From Gibbula magus (taxonomy: Eukaryota > Mollusca > Gastropoda > Trochida > Trochidae): 64,000 nucleotides of DNA. Both the position numbers and the translations under genes were made by a program. Location of the stretch: NCBI GenBank assembly GCA_936450465.1, contig OW388297.1, positions 28,786,387-28,850,386 of the forward strand. Reading direction: 5' to 3'. The notes under the pieces were generated by a model. It made no database searches, was not told where the DNA came from, and worked only from the letters and a program-made list of their open reading frames with translations. This document shows positions 61,284 to 64,000 of this stretch, piece after piece. How positions within the stretch are numbered: the first letter of the stretch is position 1; each line of letters starts with the position of its first letter.

Positions 61284-62769
61284 CTAGGATTGACGCGTCA
61301 ATACTTAGGTCTTCAAGACTTCTACTTGACCTAGAACTCCATGTTGGACTTAGGGATATTCGTCTGTTTCTCCGCCTTAAAATGAGCTATCAAACATGTC
61401 TCTATCTTCAGTAGTTTTTTTACAAAAAATCTCCAAAGAAGGTACCCCTCTGAAAACGGAAAAATCACATATTAATGGACCCCGACATTACATTTCTCAC
61501 GATTTAGACAAAATGGTTAATATTTCCATACTAAGGTGTAACATAGAAAATGTTGTGCTTTAATTTCCACTTAAGAAGATGCAATCATCATTTAGATTGC
61601 ATACATAATTAATGCGTAATGCTGTTCTGAATATTCAAGAAAATAGTCAAAAATGCTTAAATTTGGACCCCTAGACATCGTTTGCGATGTTCGAGGCTTA
61701 ACTATCAACTTTTTGATGAAAGCGGTCAACATAAAAGTTGTTCTTCCTGAAATTGTGCATACGTTGGTGTATGCAAAATTTCAATAGCGTAAGACGTTAA
61801 GCAGTAATGATCCTTTAAACATGGCTGAAAATGGCGAGTTCTGAAAAATGGCAATCTTCTATGACTTGTCACACATAAACTATGACAGAAAAATGTTTGA
61901 AATTTATTTACCTTAATAAAGGACATCTCTACTTTACGATGATATATTAAACATAATTGTATCTTCAGTGGTTTACAATGGAAAATTCTACAAAGAAAGT
62001 ACCCCTCGAAAAGTCTCAAAATAGCAAAATTTCGTTGTTTTGGTCAAACGCGTCAATTGTGGCCGAACTATCAACTTTTACATGATAATGATCTATAGTG
62101 GAATTATTTGCCTAGTAATTGTTAAACGAATGCAGTAAAAAAATTTGACACAAGTTTATTCCTTACCGAGTAACCTCCCTTAGAAGACGTAGACCAAAAA
62201 CGGAGTTTTTTTAAATGACGAATTTCAAAGGTGGATTGCGTAAATACAAAGATGAAATTTAAAAATCGGAAGATGTCACGTTATGGAGCAGCTATTCAGC
62301 TTCAAAATGAGCTACCACATGTAACTGTATGTATTGCCGTTAGTGAGAAGAAGATTTTCAAAGACGCGTACCCTAAAAACCGCGAAAGTTCACAAAAAAT
62401 TCAGTTTTTTCGAAATAGCAAAAAATCTATATATACGGCCGAAAAAATACCATTGACCTTTTCGATGGGGAATTTTGTTGCGCACATTTTGGTGAAAGTT
62501 TTATGAAAATATCTTGATAAGTATTCGAGATATTGAGGTTTGAAGTTTCAACTTCAAGGGGAGATAACTCAAGAACTAGGTCGAAATTCAAAAATCTGGC
62601 TCGTGCATTTCAAGATATTGTCACAAGCTATCATCCCTGAAAGTTTGAAGAAAATCGGTCAAGCCGTTACTGCTGGAGCGATGACACAAAAAATCTGGAA
62701 AGAATAATAATAATAATAAGAAACACGATAGGAACAATAGGTCTTCAGACATTCGTCTTGAAGACCTAA
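61284..62769 (+). mobile_element. Family 1 module 37 (L type), last of the array
   Basis: The head is at 61289-61302. The body copies module 31, with the 97-codon minus-strand frame at 61726-62019. One hairpin lies at 62739-62767, immediately followed by a family 2 head. Confidence 0.6.
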
Positions 62770-62845
62770 ATATAGTCGCAAGCGACGATAAAAGGATTCA
62801 GCAAGTGAATGATTCAATTATTTGAAATATAATGAATAGAGAATT
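62770..62845 (+). mobile_element. Family 2 head fragment
   Basis: It reads ATATAG, the head hairpin GTCGC-AA-GCGAC (62775-62786), the arm AAGGATTCAGC (62792-62802) and about 40 more bases resembling the start of copy A (8140-8170, TTTGAAAT.TAAT). It is then interrupted by the 3' end of an oppositely oriented family 2 element. Confidence 0.65.
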
Positions 62846-64000
62846 ATTAAGGATTCTGCCTTTGGGCAGAATCCTTATTGTTATTGGCGTGTTTTTTTTT
62901 TTTATTATTTGCACCGATCTTGTGAACGCGATTCAGCCAAAACGGCTGCAGATAATTCAACCAAACTCGGCAGTCTGATAGCTCTTACTAAGGACACGGC
63001 ACAATAAGCTTTTGGGTCCAATCGTTTCAGCCATTAAAGGTCCAGTTCGATTCCAAATTTCGATTTTTAACATGGGAAAAATTGTCAAAATGCACTTAGA
63101 GACTTGCAACTTGTTGCAAAAGATGCGCAATGACCATGCGAGCAAAAAAGTAAATCATGGCGAATTCGTCAGTCACGTGGTTTTTCCGCCATTTTGATTT
63201 AAGACGCATTTTACAATTTTCCGACCCCATGCACCTTTGGCAATCTTCTCCTCTGAAGATACTAGCATCTAAGAGCTAAAACTTGCATGTATGTGTAGCT
63301 AAAGGGTTGGTGATTAAACGATAGTCCCAAGCATTAGCGAACTCCTTATACTTTTGACACTGTGACCTTTCAAAGTCCGACAATTTTTGAAAATCGCAAA
63401 CTTCAAAGGGAGATAACTCCACTACCTACCCATCGAATTTTATGATTTTTTCAGGAGAGTATGATTGGACTATGGTCTTTATGAATCAATAATAAAATCG
63501 CTCGCGAACAGTCATTTCCGGTCATAATAAAGAAAAGCTTTAACATGGGGGAATTTTTAAAAAATGCATTTAGAGACTTGAAACTTTTTGCAAACGATGC
63601 GCAAGAACAATACAAGCAAAAAAATAAATCATGACTAATTCGTAAGTCACGTGGTTGAGCCGCCATTTTGATTTTCTTTAAATTCGTCTGATTTTGACAT
63701 TTTAAATTTCGCTCTAAATAATCCCAGTGACATACTAGAGACTCGCAACTTGTTTTAAAAGATGCTTAATAAATAGACAAGCAAAATTTGTTACCATTGC
63801 GAAGTCGTAGGTCACGTGGTTTCGACGCCATATTGAATTTTAACCTTTTTTGATCATGCACTTTTGCGGAAACACCACTTTGAAGACAGTTGCATCTAAG
63901 CGCTGAATCTTAGATTTATATGCAGCTGAAGCATTCGAGAATAACAAGTTTGTTATATTTTGAGTAAACGCCTAATACTTGTTTCACAATCACCTTTCAA
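62846..64000 (-). mobile_element. Family 2 element in reverse orientation (right flank copy, runs off the window)
   Basis: On the minus strand this ends with an A-rich/TAA tract, CACGCCAATAACAAT and a 3' hairpin (62849-62876, 12-bp arms AAGGATTCTGCC/GGCAGAATCCTT as read on the plus strand). The body holds CACGTG monomers at 63172, 63646 and 63811, with the same spacing order as the left flank (about 474 and 165 bp, against 473 and 171). The head is beyond 64000 and should carry GGATTCTGC if end pairing holds. Confidence 0.65.

Noticed and set aside
1..64000. tRNA, rRNA, snRNA or conserved protein-coding exons
   Set aside because: Scanning both strands by eye I found no cloverleaf-like sequence, no rRNA stretches and no recognisable protein family. 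Every longer frame coincides with a repeat.

Overview
This window holds no gene that I can support. It is AT-rich eukaryotic repeat DNA from end to end. The longest open frames are about 118 codons, all lie inside repeats, and they occur on both strands. I see no rRNA, tRNA, prokaryotic operon or bacterial regulatory signal. The host is probably an animal and perhaps a mollusc (bivalve). That guess rests on a GGGGAGATAACTC-type motif recurring dozens of times, which I associate from memory with mollusc repeats, and on an element architecture known from bivalve genomes. The species is not determined.

Main layout. From 2371 to 62769 there are 37 'heads' of one modular element, here called family 1, all on the plus strand and mostly 1.2-1.7 kb apart. 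A module reads: CTAGG; a 14-15 nt palindromic head hairpin (usually ATTGACGCGTCAAT); a subterminal arm TTAGGTCTTCAAGAC; a body; a conserved tail containing ATCCCTGAAA; a (TAA)n tract; and often one to five copies of a 3' hairpin whose right arm, GTCTTGAAGACCTAA, is the inverted complement of the head arm. Short modules (S) carry a block A and 2-3 tandem 328-bp units. Long modules (L) carry a different block B and usually one such unit. Modules 7 and 8 form a third version with an ACTGCC/GGCAGT head and a body of CACGTG-containing monomers.

A second family (family 2) has unrelated end sequences but the same plan: ATATAG, a GTCRC-AA-GYGAC head hairpin, a GGATTCAGC arm, a body, a TAA/A-rich tract, CACGCCAATAACAAT, then a 3' hairpin with CTGAATCC. 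Two full-length copies (8099-9704 and 45515-47146) sit inside the family 1 array. Diverged family 2 copies flank it in inverted orientation (about 1141-2317 forward and 62846-64000 reverse).

Interpretation. Head hairpin, asymmetrically placed short inverted repeats, tandem-repeat core, microsatellite and 3' hairpin are the hallmarks of non-autonomous rolling-circle elements of the Helentron type (HINE, DINE-1-like). No Rep/helicase/endonuclease gene is present, so any mobility would depend on an enzyme encoded elsewhere. The array has also been reshaped by recent tandem duplication: 4,244-bp period at 23999-33660, 4,380-bp period at about 49620-58257, a 757-bp duplication at 52449-53962, and a 1,229-bp module repeat at 17009-20230.

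The most interesting signals are compensatory base changes in the head hairpins, linked variation between an element's head arm and its own 3' hairpin, the equal number of heads and 3' hairpins (37 and 37), which suggests nested insertion into (TAA)n, and three rearrangement junctions lying at the base of the 3' hairpin.
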